From assembly GCA_934047225.1 (NCBI GenBank), contig OW203997.1, positions 8,170,417 through 8,234,416 of the forward strand: a stretch of DNA of 64,000 nucleotides, read 5' to 3'. Positions 1 to 11,499 of the stretch are shown here, one piece after another (the stretch's first letter is position 1; every line of letters starts with the position of its first letter). The notes below the pieces were generated by a model. That model ran no database searches. It was not told the origin of the DNA and saw only the letters and a list, made by a program, of their open reading frames with translations. A program made the translations under genes and the position numbers. Source of the DNA: Ypsolopha sequella. Its lineage: Eukaryota; Arthropoda; Insecta; Lepidoptera; Ypsolophidae.

Positions 1-893
1 TCCATTTTGGCCACTGCTTTGATGAGTGATAACTTCAGCGACTCCAAATTTTTATGGGGTTTTGCGCAGGCTTTTTCATGCCATATTTTATAATCCTAGA
101 GGACGGCCAATCTTCGTGCCTGATGAAGTCAATTTCATGGGCGTCCAACCAGTTTTACGTACTTTTGACTTTATGAGCCGGTGCAGAACCTTGCTGGAAT
201 ACCCAGTGGCGATTTGCAAACTTTTTTCGTTTAAGAGGTTCGTTTTTTCACAAAAAAACATCTCAGTGGGACCCAAATACCCAAACCATCACCGATGAAG
301 GATGATGACCACGTTGAACGTGCGGGACACGCCTGCTCGCTTCATCACTGTTGTCATTTTCCTTATTGAAGCTCTCTTCAACTGTAAACTTTATTTCATC
401 TAAAAATAAGATTTCTCGGTATTTTTTCCCACGCACCGTGATCATCGTGACGAAACGCGTGATCGATAAAGCCTAATTTTTTTCAAACGAACGTTCAGGA
501 GGTGTACTGTTCTTTTACGGTAACCCCGTAGCCCGAGGTCTTCATTCACCAATAATTACAACCTTTTCACAGTGGTTCTGTTTAAACCCATCTAAAGAGC
601 CAACAGTTTTTGATTTCGCACGGGATTTCTTTGAATTCTTAATGGCTTTGATCACGCTGGATTGCGAACCGTACGAGGTCGACCACTCCTCTCTCTGTCT
701 TTTATTCTTGAATCTTCCTCGTACCTTTAAAAGTGCGATAAACGAACCTTTGTGTTATTTTCAAGATTTTCAGAAATTTGAAAATTTCACTACAGCGCAT
801 TCACAACGATGCAACGTATCGAAATTATTTCGATTATGCAACGCAATTACAACGACTGTCTTTTTTGTGTCCATTCCATGTTGAACACTAAAG
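1..893 (-). pseudogene. Tc1/mariner-family transposase, degenerate, cut by the window edge
   Basis: Read on the minus strand, transposase blocks appear in the expected order but in different frames. There is an N-terminal helix-turn-helix region ('RFVYRTFKRY', then 'RERSGRPRTV', about 760-660), the first catalytic block ('REILFLDE..FTVEESFNKEN', about 430-360), 'VQRGHHPSSVMVW' (about 320-280), a 'QQGSAPAHK' block (about 195-165), and 'EDWPS' plus 'DYKIW.EKACAKPH' running off base 1. These blocks match lepidopteran mariner-like (mori-type) elements. The second catalytic Asp, normally in QQDSAPAHK, reads Gly here, and there are several frameshifts and stops, so it is dead. The C-terminal end and one ITR lie outside the window, and I did not find the other ITR near 900-1000. 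Confidence 0.85.
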
Positions 894-1787
894 TCTACAA
901 AACATTTGTTTTAAAATCGTGAAACATTCAAAATTCGAACGTATTTTATATTTTTATTTTGTCTGCATTCCAAATTCAAAATTCGGAACCTATGACAGTA
1001 TTTATGACCCGACTACGTAATGTCGAAGTATATACTATAAAACAATAGTTTTACTATTTTCTTCCAAGAAGACATGATTTTTTATTATCATAACACGTGT
1101 ATACACGTAACGTATACTCGTGGTCACCTCGTGGTGACAGTGACTACTAGTGTGGGGGTGTACAGTGATCAGTAGCCTAAAGTAGGGCCACTGAGTGATG
1201 GCACTTATGACAGCTGCATTTAGTGATGAGGTACATTTCAAATTTCGGTTAAAAATAAAAATCAAGTGTGAGTTTACTCAACATTAGACACGTCATTCAA
1301 CATTCAACATAATACAAAAGGAAAATGTGCCAAAACCAGTAGCGTAGCTATCGGAGGGCTATGCGGTGTAGTGCCCCGGGGCCCCCAAGAGATGTTTAAA
1401 TATCCAAATCGAAAAAAGTATGTTACTATCATTTATTTTCGTTTAGTTTAACTTCGTCATTGTTTTGTTTTTAATTAAATATTATTGCGTAACTTGGCGA
1501 CTTCAAACACGATCTATAAAAAATGAGAAACTTTTTAAAAAAAAAATCTTTATTTCTATACGAATTCTATTGCACAATAAAGCAACATTCAAATCGAAAA
1601 ATAATAACCGAAACAAGTAGTACATCACTATCAACAATGAAGTATTACATTTTTTAATTCACACTTGCTTATAAATAATTACGATACTTTGTAGGCATTT
1701 AAACGTCAAAGGCGCCATCACTCAGTGGCTCTACTGTAAACTTAGGTTGCCATACGTAGCTGTTAGTTCTGCTACTCAGCTTGGAAC
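894..1787. other. Non-coding, repeat-derived stretch
   Basis: No supportable gene. A GC-rich patch at about 1338-1388 begins CAGTAGCGTAGCTA and reaches a run of GGGGCCCCC. It looks like the end of a hAT-type element, but no matching second end was found nearby. Confidence 0.4.
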
Positions 1788-4700
1788 GGGGAACGAAAAT
1801 ACAAACAGAAATAAAATGTCAGCTTTCGGATGATTTTGTTGCAATAATTAGGTTACGTATAGCCATAAAAAAAATACATGTTTTTGGTTGAACTTTAAGG
1901 TATTCATTTTCCACAAACCACGTTAATCGATTCATATTTGTACTGTCAATGAATTTTTTTGTAACCCTCTATTGCACACTTCTTATCGATTTTGTTTCAC
2001 GTATCGCTTTCGCGATTTTGTTGGTTTTTTTTTTAATAAAATTAGTGTGAATGATATCTATTCATTTTCCAAATACCACGTTATTCGGGTCAAAAAAAGC
2101 ACCCCCTTTTTCCAAAAATACGTAAATCCACTGATGCAGTCAGCGGCAGCAAGATATTGATTGTCAGTCTACGCCTAGCGTTGGCGCCCGTAAGACGTGG
2201 AACCTGTGCCTTTTTTTGCAAGCTATAAATATCTCCCAAAACTATTTCAAAAGACATTGAAATTGATTTTATAAAGTAATATTTCGAGGAGCATCATATT
2301 CCTGCCGTTAAAAACTCAACAAAATATGCGTATGAGTGATTTAGCTACATCGTGCCATAGTCATAACAACAAAACTGAATGAATTTGGATTGAATTCATA
2401 CTTTTATGCGGGAAAATAATATATGTTACTCTAAAAGAATAATTTTGTGATCGTTATTGAAACCCAAATTAATTTACTTATACTTACTGAGATCTGTAAC
2501 AAAGGTCAATGACCTTTTCGTGAAATTACCCTCTAGTATTGGCTCACCATTTCAGGTCCAATAAGTGAAGTTTTTTGCAAATTATATAAGTACACTTACT
2601 TGGGATAAATCGCCAAGCATTTAAAAAATAGAAATTTATTTTGAAATATTTACAGTGCATGGCAAAATTATTAGATCGTAGATAATCCTGTCGGTACATG
2701 TTCAGGTTCTGTTACGCAAAATGAAAACAATGAAACTCTTTTAGGATTAATTTGTTATCCCTATGTTTGTCTGTCTGTCCGTTTGTCTAGACAATTTTTT
2801 CTGGGTAAAATTAATAAATACCAATATAAACGGCCCTCTATAGAGCTGTAAAAACATACTTTTGACGTTTTTATTTATATTACGTTTTAGGTTTTTACAT
2901 TTTTTTTTTTTACGTTTTTCATACAAATTTCTCAATATTAAAATGTAGGGATGAACACTTGAGATAATATTTTGCATTTAAAAGTCAACACAGAAAGGAA
3001 TTGTTGAACAAATAATGTAAAAAATATGAAAACCATGTTGTTCTATTCTAAAGGGATTAATTATCTACTGTTCAATGTGGCGATAGCTTTGTTTATTTTT
3101 TCCCTTGAATTATTTTTTACTAAGGTAACAAATAGTTTAATACAAGGTTTTCCTTAAGAGGTCCCTTTACCCCTGTATTTTTCTTAAAATTCATACAATA
3201 GGTATAAACCGAATGTGAAGTCTACAGCTTATTTTCTTCATATCTTTTTTCATGAGTATATTCTAGTGACATCTAACTACGTCTCTATACAGCCCAAAAA
3301 GCAAAATTTGATAAAACACCATCATAATAGTTGTCAGGATATCGTCAATATTGCCTCGTTTTTACGCAAAGTTTAACAAGTTTGTATATTTTTATCTATA
3401 CTGGAAATAAAAAAGAGAGAAATACAGGCGTCGTTCATGTTAAGATGACTAAGTTTACACACTTTGCTAAGTATAAACAATTACCGTTACATGGAAAACT
3501 GTTTTGACCTGAAACCATTTCACAAATTCAATTAACTTATTTTGAATATCTTGTCATCTTGCACTTCTTGATGAGAAATACAATTTCAATAAGTAAAAAT
3601 ACAACTTTTAGTTAAGAAAACTTATAGTTAAAAGTCTGCTGTATGCATTAACATATTTTTAATTATATTACAATAGTAATAAAATAATTGGCTTATCCGT
3701 CGTCGTGATACCAGCCGTAAATTTCTTAAATAATCTGATATCACGCTTATGGAAAACCCAATTATTTTGAAGATACCATAATATCATTAAAATATGTTTA
3801 CGCATTTAGCAAACTTTTAACAATAAATTGTCTTAGCTAAAAGTTGTACTTTACCGTTATAATTATTTCTTAATATTTTGTTACAAATTCGGAGAAATAG
3901 CCCTTAGGGAAAACCTTGTATGAAAATATTTGTTATCTTTGTAACAAAGAAAAAAATAATAATAAACAAAGCTATCGCCACATTGAACAAACAGTAAATT
4001 ATTAATCCCTTTAGAATAGAAAGATATGGTTTTATATTATTTGTTCTACAGTTCCTTTCTGTGCTTTCTTTCAAATGCAAAATATTATGTGAAGTATTGA
4101 TCTCTATATTTTCATAAGGAGAAAATTTGTATGAAAAAGTTAAACAAAAGGCCATAAAAACGTTATTATATGTATATTTTACAGGGCTGTAAATATTAGC
4201 ATTTATTGATTTTACCCAGAAAAATTGCCTAGACAAACGGACAAACAGACAAACATAGGGACAACAAATTAATCCTAAAAGAGTTTTGTTTTTTCATTTT
4301 GCGTAAAGGGACCTGAACATTTCAAGCTATGATACAAATACATTTCTATATTTTAAACACTTGGCGATTTATCCCAAGGGTAAACAGGTGTCCCAAAGTC
4401 AACGCTTTCCCTTGGAAGGCTGGTAGGCCAGCTCATGACTGACCAGAAAATCAAATTATGACCTCAGCAAAAAGTAGATAGTCTTCGAGTTGATGGTACT
4501 TTTATAAATTCGAATAGATTTTTGAGAGTCAAAGCTAACCAGTTCTAAATTCTAAGAATAAAATTTTTGTTGCGCAACTCTGAATAGTCATGCTATTGAT
4601 AAAGTCAAAAATAAACCTTGAAATGCTGTTACATCAGGAAGAAAAATAAAAACCCAATTTATGAGCAATTTTTTGTAATTACGTTAGTTCGATACCACAC

Positions 4701-5581
4701 CCTGAAAAAAATTGTCCTATGTTAGTTTTGCAAATTGTCTTAAATAACGGCTCATCAAATATTGTTTTTCAAATGATCTGGCAATTTCTGTGTATTACTT
4801 TTGAAAAAAAAGTTATTGCTATTTTACTACCAAAGGAGTAATTTTTTTTTATAATTAATAGTATTTTTTTAAATAATTAGAATTTAGAATGAAAGAGTGG
4901 CGGGCAGTAAAAATATTTGACGTTCATTAGAAATGCCATTTAACACGCGTTAGAGTGAGATAAATAGTGACGCTATTTAAAATGAGTTGGAATGAGATAG
5001 TAACGCAGTTAAACGTGGTTGAATGAGAGAGGCATAATTGATATAAGCTACAGTGAGATAGATAGTGACGTGGTGCATTCCTTCTGAGAATATTTGTTAG
5101 ATTCCACTTTTTGTAATAACAACTTTAGTAAAAATTTTTTGTAAATAAATTTTTGGTCCAATTTATTTTCCCGCAAGTGTAAAACCAGCTCAACGGGCGA
5201 AAAATATTTAAAGAATGGGTAATGGTGACAATTAACCGTCACAATATTATTATGTATCTCTAAAGGAGTGTCTGAAATGTTCCGAGGGTCAACTGATAAA
5301 TCAAACACTCAAAAAACCACTTTTAGCCGACCATAATAAATTTACGTCCCGACGTGATAGCAAGTAGGATCAATGCCGTGTGACGATGATCGAAATACAC
5401 TAATAAATTAGATAAAATAAAATACGTATTACTTTTGACCCTGCCTCGTCCACTCTATTCGTATTTTTGCTATGGTGACGCGAGCTTAGAGACCGGGACG
5501 AATTTCCCCCCGCGCGCTATCGTAAAATAGAATAAGCCACGCCCGGAACTGGTTTTTGTTTTGGCTATGTCATACTCTTAA
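1788..5581 (+). repeat. 3.8-kb repeat unit, copy 1 (inverted partner at 48894-52671)
   Basis: The whole stretch from GGGGAACGAAAATAC (1788) to GTCATACTCTTAA (5581) is found again, reverse-complemented, at 48894-52671, with only scattered substitutions and small indels where I compared. Similarity stops abruptly at both ends. The 5578 end carries TTAA; the 1788 end is preceded by TTGGAAC, not TTAA. Short open frames inside (for example 5048-5308 and 3904-4236) lack ATG starts and differ between the copies mostly at amino-acid-changing positions, so I do not call genes. It is most likely a non-autonomous transposable element or a segmental duplicate of one. No transposase was recognised. Confidence 0.8.
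2598..4380. repeat. Foldback core of the 3.8-kb unit (long imperfect inverted repeat)
   Basis: The left arm starts CTTGGGATAAATCGCCAAG at 2598 and the right arm ends with its reverse complement at about 4380. The arms can be followed inward through shared blocks: AAACTCTTTTAGGATTAATT, the GTTTGTCTGTCTGTCCGTTTG tract, GTGGCGATAGCTTTGTTTAT and CAACTTTTAG. They nearly meet at about 3710/3745. The right arm lacks several hundred bases present in the left arm. The design resembles a foldback-type DNA element. No coding region was recognised. Confidence 0.7.
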
Positions 5582-5617
5582 TACGGAGATGTTTTCATGC
5601 TTAGGCTACAGTTCAGA

Positions 5618-5764
5618 AGCCGTATTTTTGAATCGTTCGTTTTCAATTCACGTGCGAAAGTATATACCCATCTCACGTAGCACATCAGAATTTGTCATTT
5701 GCAAGATGAGACAGGTATATATTTTCGCACGTGAATTGATTACGAACGATTCAAAAATACGGCT
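5618..5764. repeat. Hairpin MITE with ~50-bp inverted arms
   Basis: AGCCGTATTTTTGAATCGTT at 5618 is repeated in reverse complement up to 5764. The arms continue through TTCACGTGCGAAA and GTATATACC and leave a loop of about 45 bp. The arms differ at only a few positions. It is non-coding and lies about 35 bp outside the end of the 3.8-kb unit. Confidence 0.75.
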
Positions 5765-6732
5765 CCAGAATGAAAAAAATTGGTTGACAATCTAAAAAAT
5801 ACTAGATGAGTATCTAAATTACGAAGTTGGCATCAACTATATTTATATTTATAAAAACAACGTAAAGAAATAACTTGCTATGCAGAGTCAAGTAAAATCT
5901 AAGCTCTGGAGATATCGATAGAAGAAGCACAAGGCGAGTCTACGGCGGCGACTCGGTCGATACAAGAGGCGCATGTCGCTCTCAGCTGCTAGCCCATTCA
6001 TGATGACGTGACGGCCCGGCTTCCGATCGGCCGAAGATTCGTCTGAGGGCCGAACATATTCGCCTGAGGGCCGAACATATAGCTGCATAAATTCAGAACC
6101 GAGGATTTTGTTCAGAACGAACACTTCAAAACATTGTCATATCGATGCTTGCCCACCCAACAGACATTATATTCGCGAGAAGTCGACCCGCAGCAGCAAC
6201 CGTCAGCGTGACAAATTTTGTGTCAAATGTAACGTGATTGGCTAGAAATGACATTACACATAATTTTTAGCCAATCACGAAGCTTTTGATATGGAAATTA
6301 GACATATAGGTACAATAATTTAAATTAAATTCGAGCCGGTTCGCAGTCATTTTTAATCCCATCGTTCTTATAGTTTTTTTTGTAACAGAAAATATTTTTA
6401 TAGTATTTAATAGGAAATAATATATTCATAGTGGAGGTATTACAGGTGTTATCTGTGGTGGATACACTGATATGTAGAATAATATTATTATGATATCTAT
6501 GGGTGGAAGTAAGTGGACTTTCCGTATGGATAAATAAGTACTTAAATTTCCCGATTCGTAGACCCAATACTTACAAGGTGAAATTTAATCAATCGCGCGA
6601 ATTCCAATAGGAGGTTCAGTAGGTGATAGACACCACACATGTGAAGTTTCAGGACGATCAGGAAGGTAATGGTAAGTCATGTGACATAATTTTATTCCAT
6701 GATGTCACGTGACCTGCAATTACTTTATCTGC
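5765..6732. other. Intergenic, no gene seen
   Basis: Unassigned AT-rich DNA. A small palindrome at 6233-6279 has arms CGTGATTGGCTA and its complement around a loop of about 20 bp. A stretch ending in TTCCCGATTCGTAGACCC (about 6545-6565) recurs near 41560-41580, so it belongs to an interspersed repeat. Confidence 0.4.
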
Positions 6733-6882
6733 GGGTCTACCGCGTAATTCTCATTTACATGAGATTGAAATTTGACGTGCGTGCGACGACGCCCGGCTAA
6801 CATGCCATCTCTTTTGCACGCGTTGAATTTCGTATGCATTTGCTTGAAGTTGATACAAATGAGAATTACGCGGTAGAGCCCC
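6733..6882. mobile_element. MITE, ~150 bp, TIRs GGG(G)TCTACCGCGTAATTC
   Basis: GGGTCTACCGCGTAATTCTC at 6733 is matched in reverse complement by the segment ending at 6882. The TIRs are about 28 bp and extend through CATTT. The interior is non-coding. The ends are well defined, but a target-site duplication was not obvious. Confidence 0.75.
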
Positions 6883-6902
6883 TGATCTACGTCAAACTTA
6901 AC

Positions 6903-6993
6903 CTGCGTAAAATATTTATATAAGAAATTACACAGCGCCCCCTAGGGGTTTACGAGAGGAACCACAATTTCTCATACAAAATATTTTACGCAG
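6903..6993. mobile_element. Short MITE, 91 bp, TIRs CTGCGTAAAATATTT
   Basis: CTGCGTAAAATATTT at 6903 and its exact reverse complement ending at 6993 bound a 91-bp interval containing CAGCGCCCCCTAGGGG. The compact palindromic layout fits a non-autonomous TIR element. Confidence 0.65.
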
Positions 6994-8454
6994 TCGCTAA
7001 CGTGTATCTAGTGCAAAAGTCTTGGTAGGCCTTCGGTCTTACAATATCTATAGGACTATTAAATCCGTCCTTGATTAGTAAAGTCACAGTATACCTTTAT
7101 ATTGTGGTAAAGTTTAAATACAGAAATAAAAATAAATACTTAGAGCGACATCTACCGTAAATAGTTATAATTACGTTGATTCTGTTCGTAGCTGCTCTCT
7201 TTGTAGAACATAGTTCGCCATTCATGAAATTAGTATAGATGGCAGCACAAGTATTTCGAAGCTGTATTTTTTAAACTTTCCACTCGTGTCAGAATACCTA
7301 CTACCTAACCAAATTTGCCTTATTTTTATTATAAATCTAACAATATATAAGGTGCCATTTATTTATTCAGGCAAATTCATACCGGAGGCTTGGTAAGTGA
7401 TCACGGATCAATAACACATTTTACTACTTTCGCAAAATTAAATGTTGGTCTCCATGTTAGAATAATATCGATGCCTCCCGTAGTAATTGACTCGGGCGGG
7501 GCAGGCTAGACTTGCGTTTGTAAAGAACGACACGAAAAATATACGCAAGTAATTTACGAATTTCACAAATAGGGTTATCGAAACTTGATACTGAGCACTT
7601 ACTAAATCTTCACTATAAATTTGGCTGTATAAAGAAATGTCACTGGGTATCACAATGTGTTGAATATGTTACAGCCAAAGTAAATTAATCTGCATATTAT
7701 TAATTATGAGGGTAAGAAAGACATAACTATTATTCCTTTTGTTATCTGAGTATTCTGATAGAGACCCTTAGTACTAAGTATTTTATTCTGTGACTAAGGG
7801 CCTCGCCAAAGACACTTAGTAATACTTTATATTCTCTGCTTGAACGGAGGATCCGAATGACGTTCTTAGAAAAAAAGAAATGAGTGGTTTCGCTGTCAAA
7901 TAGAACTTTGCCATTGACTTAAAAGTTGAACGTTGCCAACATTGTATTGAATGGGCAACGTTCTGTTTGACAGTTAAACCCGTAGATGGGTCTACGGCGA
8001 AACCTCTTTTCTTTTTTTCAAGAAAGTCTCAATCAGAGAACAAGTGAGTAAGTAAGCCTTTACTACGTGATTGAATAAGTTATAAAAAAAAAACGGTAAA
8101 AAACATGGCTCGGCCTTCGGTCTCGCCAAAAACATTTTATCTGGGGATCAAATTAAATCAATATTTAATTTCGTTCGGAAACACGGCTCGGTCTTCGGCC
8201 TCACCAAGGCAAAAGTTGTTTTTTGTTGTTTGGCAAAAGAAGCCTTCGGCCTCTCTGTAGATTCTTTCCTACGGGACTGCATTCATTATCAAAAAATAAT
8301 TTCGGTCAAACTTTTACCACAGAAAAATTTGCAGTGGATAATCCCAGAGCATAATGAGGAAACTAATGCTGGTTGATAGAGCTCTTCAAGGGCAATCAAA
8401 TAATATATATTGAATCACTAAAACATCAGAAATCTACATAATATTTCAAAATAT
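6994..8454. other. Intergenic, repeat-derived
   Basis: No gene supported. Between about 7760 and 8265 there are scattered copies of 'GGCTCGGCCTTCGGTCTCGCC'-like words (near 7800, 8108, 8185, 8245), which suggests a decayed family of short repeats. A weak inverted pair sits near 7895 and 7975 (CTGTCAAATAGAAC / GTTCTGTTTGACAG). Confidence 0.4.
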
Positions 8455-9003
8455 TCAAATTACAATAATTCCAAAACAAAAGAGAGAAAAATAAAAAATA
8501 TTATCCTAAAAATACAATATGGGTACCAATTTTAGAATTGTAAAAATATATACCTTAGCTGTGCCTTAGCTCATTATTTCGATGCCTTAGCTATATTTAC
8601 TGGCACGGATTTCGAGAAATCTTTGAAAAACCACAAAAATGCAAGTCGCCCCCCCCCCCTCCCTTATCTCAACTGGGAGACCGACCGAAAGTTTCAACTT
8701 TGTGTTCAACTTTTTTAAATCGCAATAGGTTTCCTGTAATTGGCCAGTTATCTATAATTGTTTTTTTTTTTATATTTTTCGGTCCACCAATTTCGGAGAT
8801 ACGAGGGGACATCAATTTTTTTGTGCTTTTTCAAATATTTCTCGAAACCTGTGCCAGTCAATATAGTAAAGATATTTAATTTCAAGTCTTTATCTTTAAC
8901 GGTGCTAAAGTTATGAGGCTGTGACATACATACATACGGACGGACGGTCAACCGAGTCTCACCATAAAGGTTCCTTTTGTACCTCTTAAGTACTACGGAA
9001 CCG
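8455..9003. repeat. Two lepidopteran interspersed repeats, tail to tail
   Basis: The plus-strand half (8455-8690) has the family words 'AAATACAATATGGGTA', 'TTTACTGGCACGG' and a poly-C run followed by 'TTATCTC'. The minus-strand half (8755-9003) has the family head 'GAGACTCGGTTGACCGTCCG', 'CACAGCCTCATAACTTTAGC', then the GGCACAGG tail words. Other copies lie at about 18990-19720, 39590-40160, 59040-59200, 62780-63015 and 63648-64000. I cannot tell from sequence alone whether the family is a SINE or a LINE 3' end. Confidence 0.65.
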
Positions 9004-9392
9004 TAAAAAGACGAGAAAAGTCAATCATATCAACTAAATGAAAAACAATGCTACTTAGTTTGTATATATTTAATATCGACTTATACAGGCTGTTGATTTT
9101 TGACTAAAATACATTTTTGGTAACATACACGATATTGTGATGTATAAAAAAAATTGCGCAATTTAATGGTGTATACTCGTACTTAGCGAAATCTACCGCC
9201 TGGGAAACTCGAAATATTATTAAAATGCATTACATGATATAAACCAAAATTAAACAAGGCATAATTTCATCTCATATTATTATTTGTCTCATTTTGTAGG
9301 CTGCTTTTTGTATCACATCGAAGACGGAAGGTGTAGACAAATCAACACTTTCTTTGTGATGAAATTTAGTGTTGCTTTGAAAACAAAAATTT
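9004..9392 (-). other. Conserved 3' flank of GR-A
   Basis: This is part of the duplicated GR unit. Shared words 'CAGGCTGTTGATTTT' (about 9087), 'TGGGAAACTCGAAATATTAT' (about 9203) and 'AGGCTGCTTTTTGTAT' (about 9298) recur next to GR-B (14210-14390), GR-F (23715-24010), GR-C (30475-30700, then 33005-33090) and GR-E (42670-42720, then 43065-43147). Confidence 0.65.
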
Positions 9393-10634
9393 TCAAACAA
9401 AATGGGAAATCTGAATCATAACTATCAAATAAGTTGTAGAGATACTTATAAATTTTAAAATCAGCGTAGTGTCCACTACCAACATGTTGTACACAGTGAA
9501 CTTCAGCGGCCAAGCTTCTACTAATGTCATGAAGGATTTGGCTTCATTTCTACAAGATTTTGGTAAATCGTAATCCATTATAATTTCGTTTAATAAAATT
9601 AGTGTCTTCTTGCGAGTTCTCAACAAGCTTTCACAAATTAAACTCAAAAATAAGATAGTAAATAATCCACCTAAAGTCCAAACGACACCCAAAACAAAGC
9701 TTGAAAATTTCTTTGATATTTTAAAGCAGTACAATGATGACCAGATTGCTATAACCATATACACAAACGAACATACAAGAACCATCAATAAATGAAAGTT
9801 GCACACTGTGTTTAGTAAATTACAGATTTCTCCAATAACATCATACATCTTAGCTAAATCTCGTACCATCATATTCTTCAAAATCTTCTTCTTATCATAT
9901 GTGTCATGAATCGATACAAAATAGAGCGAGTGCTTTGTTTTTAAACCCTTAGTATTAGTGTAAGCACGTAAATGGTTGTTAATTATATTTAATCTATTTC
10001 GCACTATCAGTATAATTCCACAGAATATACAAATCTCAAAATCTTGAAAGTACCAAACAGGCCACATCACGAAGTCACTCCAAAAGTTCTCCTGATCAAA
10101 CACGTACTCAATAACATGATAAAGGATGTGCACTATGAAAATCAAAAATAACATTATCATAGCATTTTCACGAAGTTTAGCGTACAACTTGTCGATGAGT
10201 CGGACTTGTAAAGTACCGTCAACCTGTACTAACGCCGAAATAATGTGAATATTTTTTTCATCATTTAGTAGAGAGCTGAGATTTACAACAATCACATAAT
10301 TGATGAGCAGAATTAAATCAGGTATTCGTTCAATAATATCTACAACACCATTGGTACTATCAATATTATAAGGAAGTTTAAGAAACTTAAAGTACAGCAA
10401 CGGTATAACCATTGTTACTGTAAAACTAAGGACTTTTATATATATATTATTTGGTTCAAGTTTGTTCTCAACAACATTAAATCTAAACAGAGCAAGTAAG
10501 TTTTCAATAATCATTACTGGTTTGATAGATTTAAGAAACTGTCGATTTAGAGATGTTAAATCATTTTCTTTGTCAACCACTTCATTTTCGTTGATTATTC
10601 CTTTAGTTACTTGATACTCAAGGTGCCTTTCCAT
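9393..10634 (-). CDS. Gustatory receptor GR-A, intronless, 413 aa
   Basis: This is a candidate insect taste receptor of the 7TM gustatory receptor superfamily. These are inverted-topology, ligand-gated cation channels in the membrane of gustatory neurons. Hydrophobic segments lie at about residues 66-86, 104-123, 158-178, 188-211, 278-303, 312-336 and 384-408. The family's C-terminal signature (T-Y, five hydrophobics, Q-F) reads 'TYLIVMIQI' at 401-409, with Ile instead of Phe. A charged, non-hydrophobic stretch rich in Lys/Asn precedes TM1, with no signal peptide, as expected. The length (413) is normal for GRs. The ATG (MERHLEY) aligns with the starts of GR-B and GR-C. One uninterrupted exon encodes everything including the last TM, which in many GRs is a separate exon. 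The ligand is unknown; intronless lepidopteran GRs are usually placed among putative bitter receptors. The assignment is by family features; the ligand class is inference. Confidence 0.9.
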   Translation of the reverse strand: MERHLEYQVTKGIINENEVVDKENDLTSLNRQFLKSIKPVMIIENLLALFRFNVVENKLEPNNIYIKVLSFTVTMVIPLLYFKFLKLPYNIDSTNGVVDIIERIPDLILLINYVIVVNLSSLLNDEKNIHIISALVQVDGTLQVRLIDKLYAKLRENAMIMLFLIFIVHILYHVIEYVFDQENFWSDFVMWPVWYFQDFEICIFCGIILIVRNRLNIINNHLRAYTNTKGLKTKHSLYFVSIHDTYDKKKILKNMMVRDLAKMYDVIGEICNLLNTVCNFHLLMVLVCSFVYMVIAIWSSLYCFKISKKFSSFVLGVVWTLGGLFTILFLSLICESLLRTRKKTLILLNEIIMDYDLPKSCRNEAKSFMTLVEAWPLKFTVYNMLVVDTTLILKFISISTTYLIVMIQISHFV

Positions 10635-11254
10635 TATGTGGATAACAACGTAGCCTACTGTCTGTAGTCTTCGAGTATATACTTAACTTCGTTAGGGACT
10701 CCAGTAAAAAACAACATTAATATAATTGAAAAAAAAAGGTTATCAGTTCTAGGTAGCGTTCTAGATAATTTATGACTAATGAATCCATACTTTATCGTAC
10801 ATTATAGATATTACCAAATTCAAAACAGAACTTTGAATACATAATTTTGTACAAAAGCGGACTTATCACTTGTATTGATTTCTTCCAGCCAACCTTTGGG
10901 TGGAAAAAAACATTTTTATACGAAAAGAAAATATATTTCATAAATATAATCACTTTCACTACCATCACTCCTATTACTATCACTATCATTACATAACATA
11001 AATATTCTTTATTGTGCACAGAAATAAATACAAATAATATGTTCATCTGAAAATAATCCTACTTTTCAAATCGATTGACTATGAGATAAATAAATAATAC
11101 TCGCAGGCTACTTTAACCGCTACAACAAAACACAAAAAATTCTTTCACCGCATGGGTTCTACGGCATAGCACTACAAGGTGAACAAATCGAGACATTTGC
11201 TACGCCACATTCGTCGCCGCCGCCGCCGCTGCCACCACCATCACTCCTAACCGC
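10635..11254. other. GR-A 5' flank and unassigned DNA
   Basis: Bases 10640-10790 ('AACAACGTAGCCTACTGTCTG', 'TTCGTTAGGGACT', 'AAAGGTTATC', 'TCTAGATAAT') recur beside GR-D (39290-39430), at 22930-23040, at 37530-37645 and at 44850-44930, so this is the conserved upstream segment of the GR unit and presumably contains its promoter. The rest has no gene. A (GCC)n-like tract lies at about 11213-11236. Confidence 0.55.
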
Positions 11255-11490
11255 AGCATTTTTTGGGTTCCTATTACTAAGCCTCCGCTGTCTCTCTGTC
11301 CGTCCGTCTATCTGTCATAGGGGTCTACAGCTTCAGCCGTTATAGGTAGCGAGTTGAAAATTCCATACAAGACGTGTTACTATGGCCTCTATCACGCAAA
11401 ATAATAAAAATAATAAAATTTAAACCCCAAGGTATGTTTTTTTTTATTTTACCATGTCCTCCTTATCTCCGAAAAAAGACGACCGAAAAA
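11255..11490 (+). repeat. Interspersed repeat with 'ACTAAGCCTCCGCTGTC' head
   Basis: The segment 'GGGTTCCTATTACTAAGCCT' then 'CCGTCCGTCTATCTGTC' matches the copy at 24505-24600. It is the common lepidopteran short repeat that in its full form ends in 'GTCCGACTCGCACTTGGCC'. This copy is incomplete and decays after about 11490. Confidence 0.6.
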
Positions 11491-11499
11491 TATGAAAAA

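Noticed and set aside
3904..4236. 110-codon frame conserved in both copies (also 50222-50554)
   Set aside because: It starts with TTG, lies in the arm of a foldback repeat, and differs by an in-frame indel. No known domain was seen.
5048..5308. 86-codon frame conserved in both copies of the 3.8-kb unit (also 49167-49427)
   Set aside because: The first codon is GTG, not ATG, and the copies differ at four amino-acid-changing sites against one silent site seen. Conservation is explained by duplication.
9313..9513. Frame repeated beside several GR 3' ends (also 23941-24138 and 43065-43298)
   Set aside because: It overlaps the GR C-terminus in another frame. Its recurrence comes from GR duplication, and it lacks independent coding signs.
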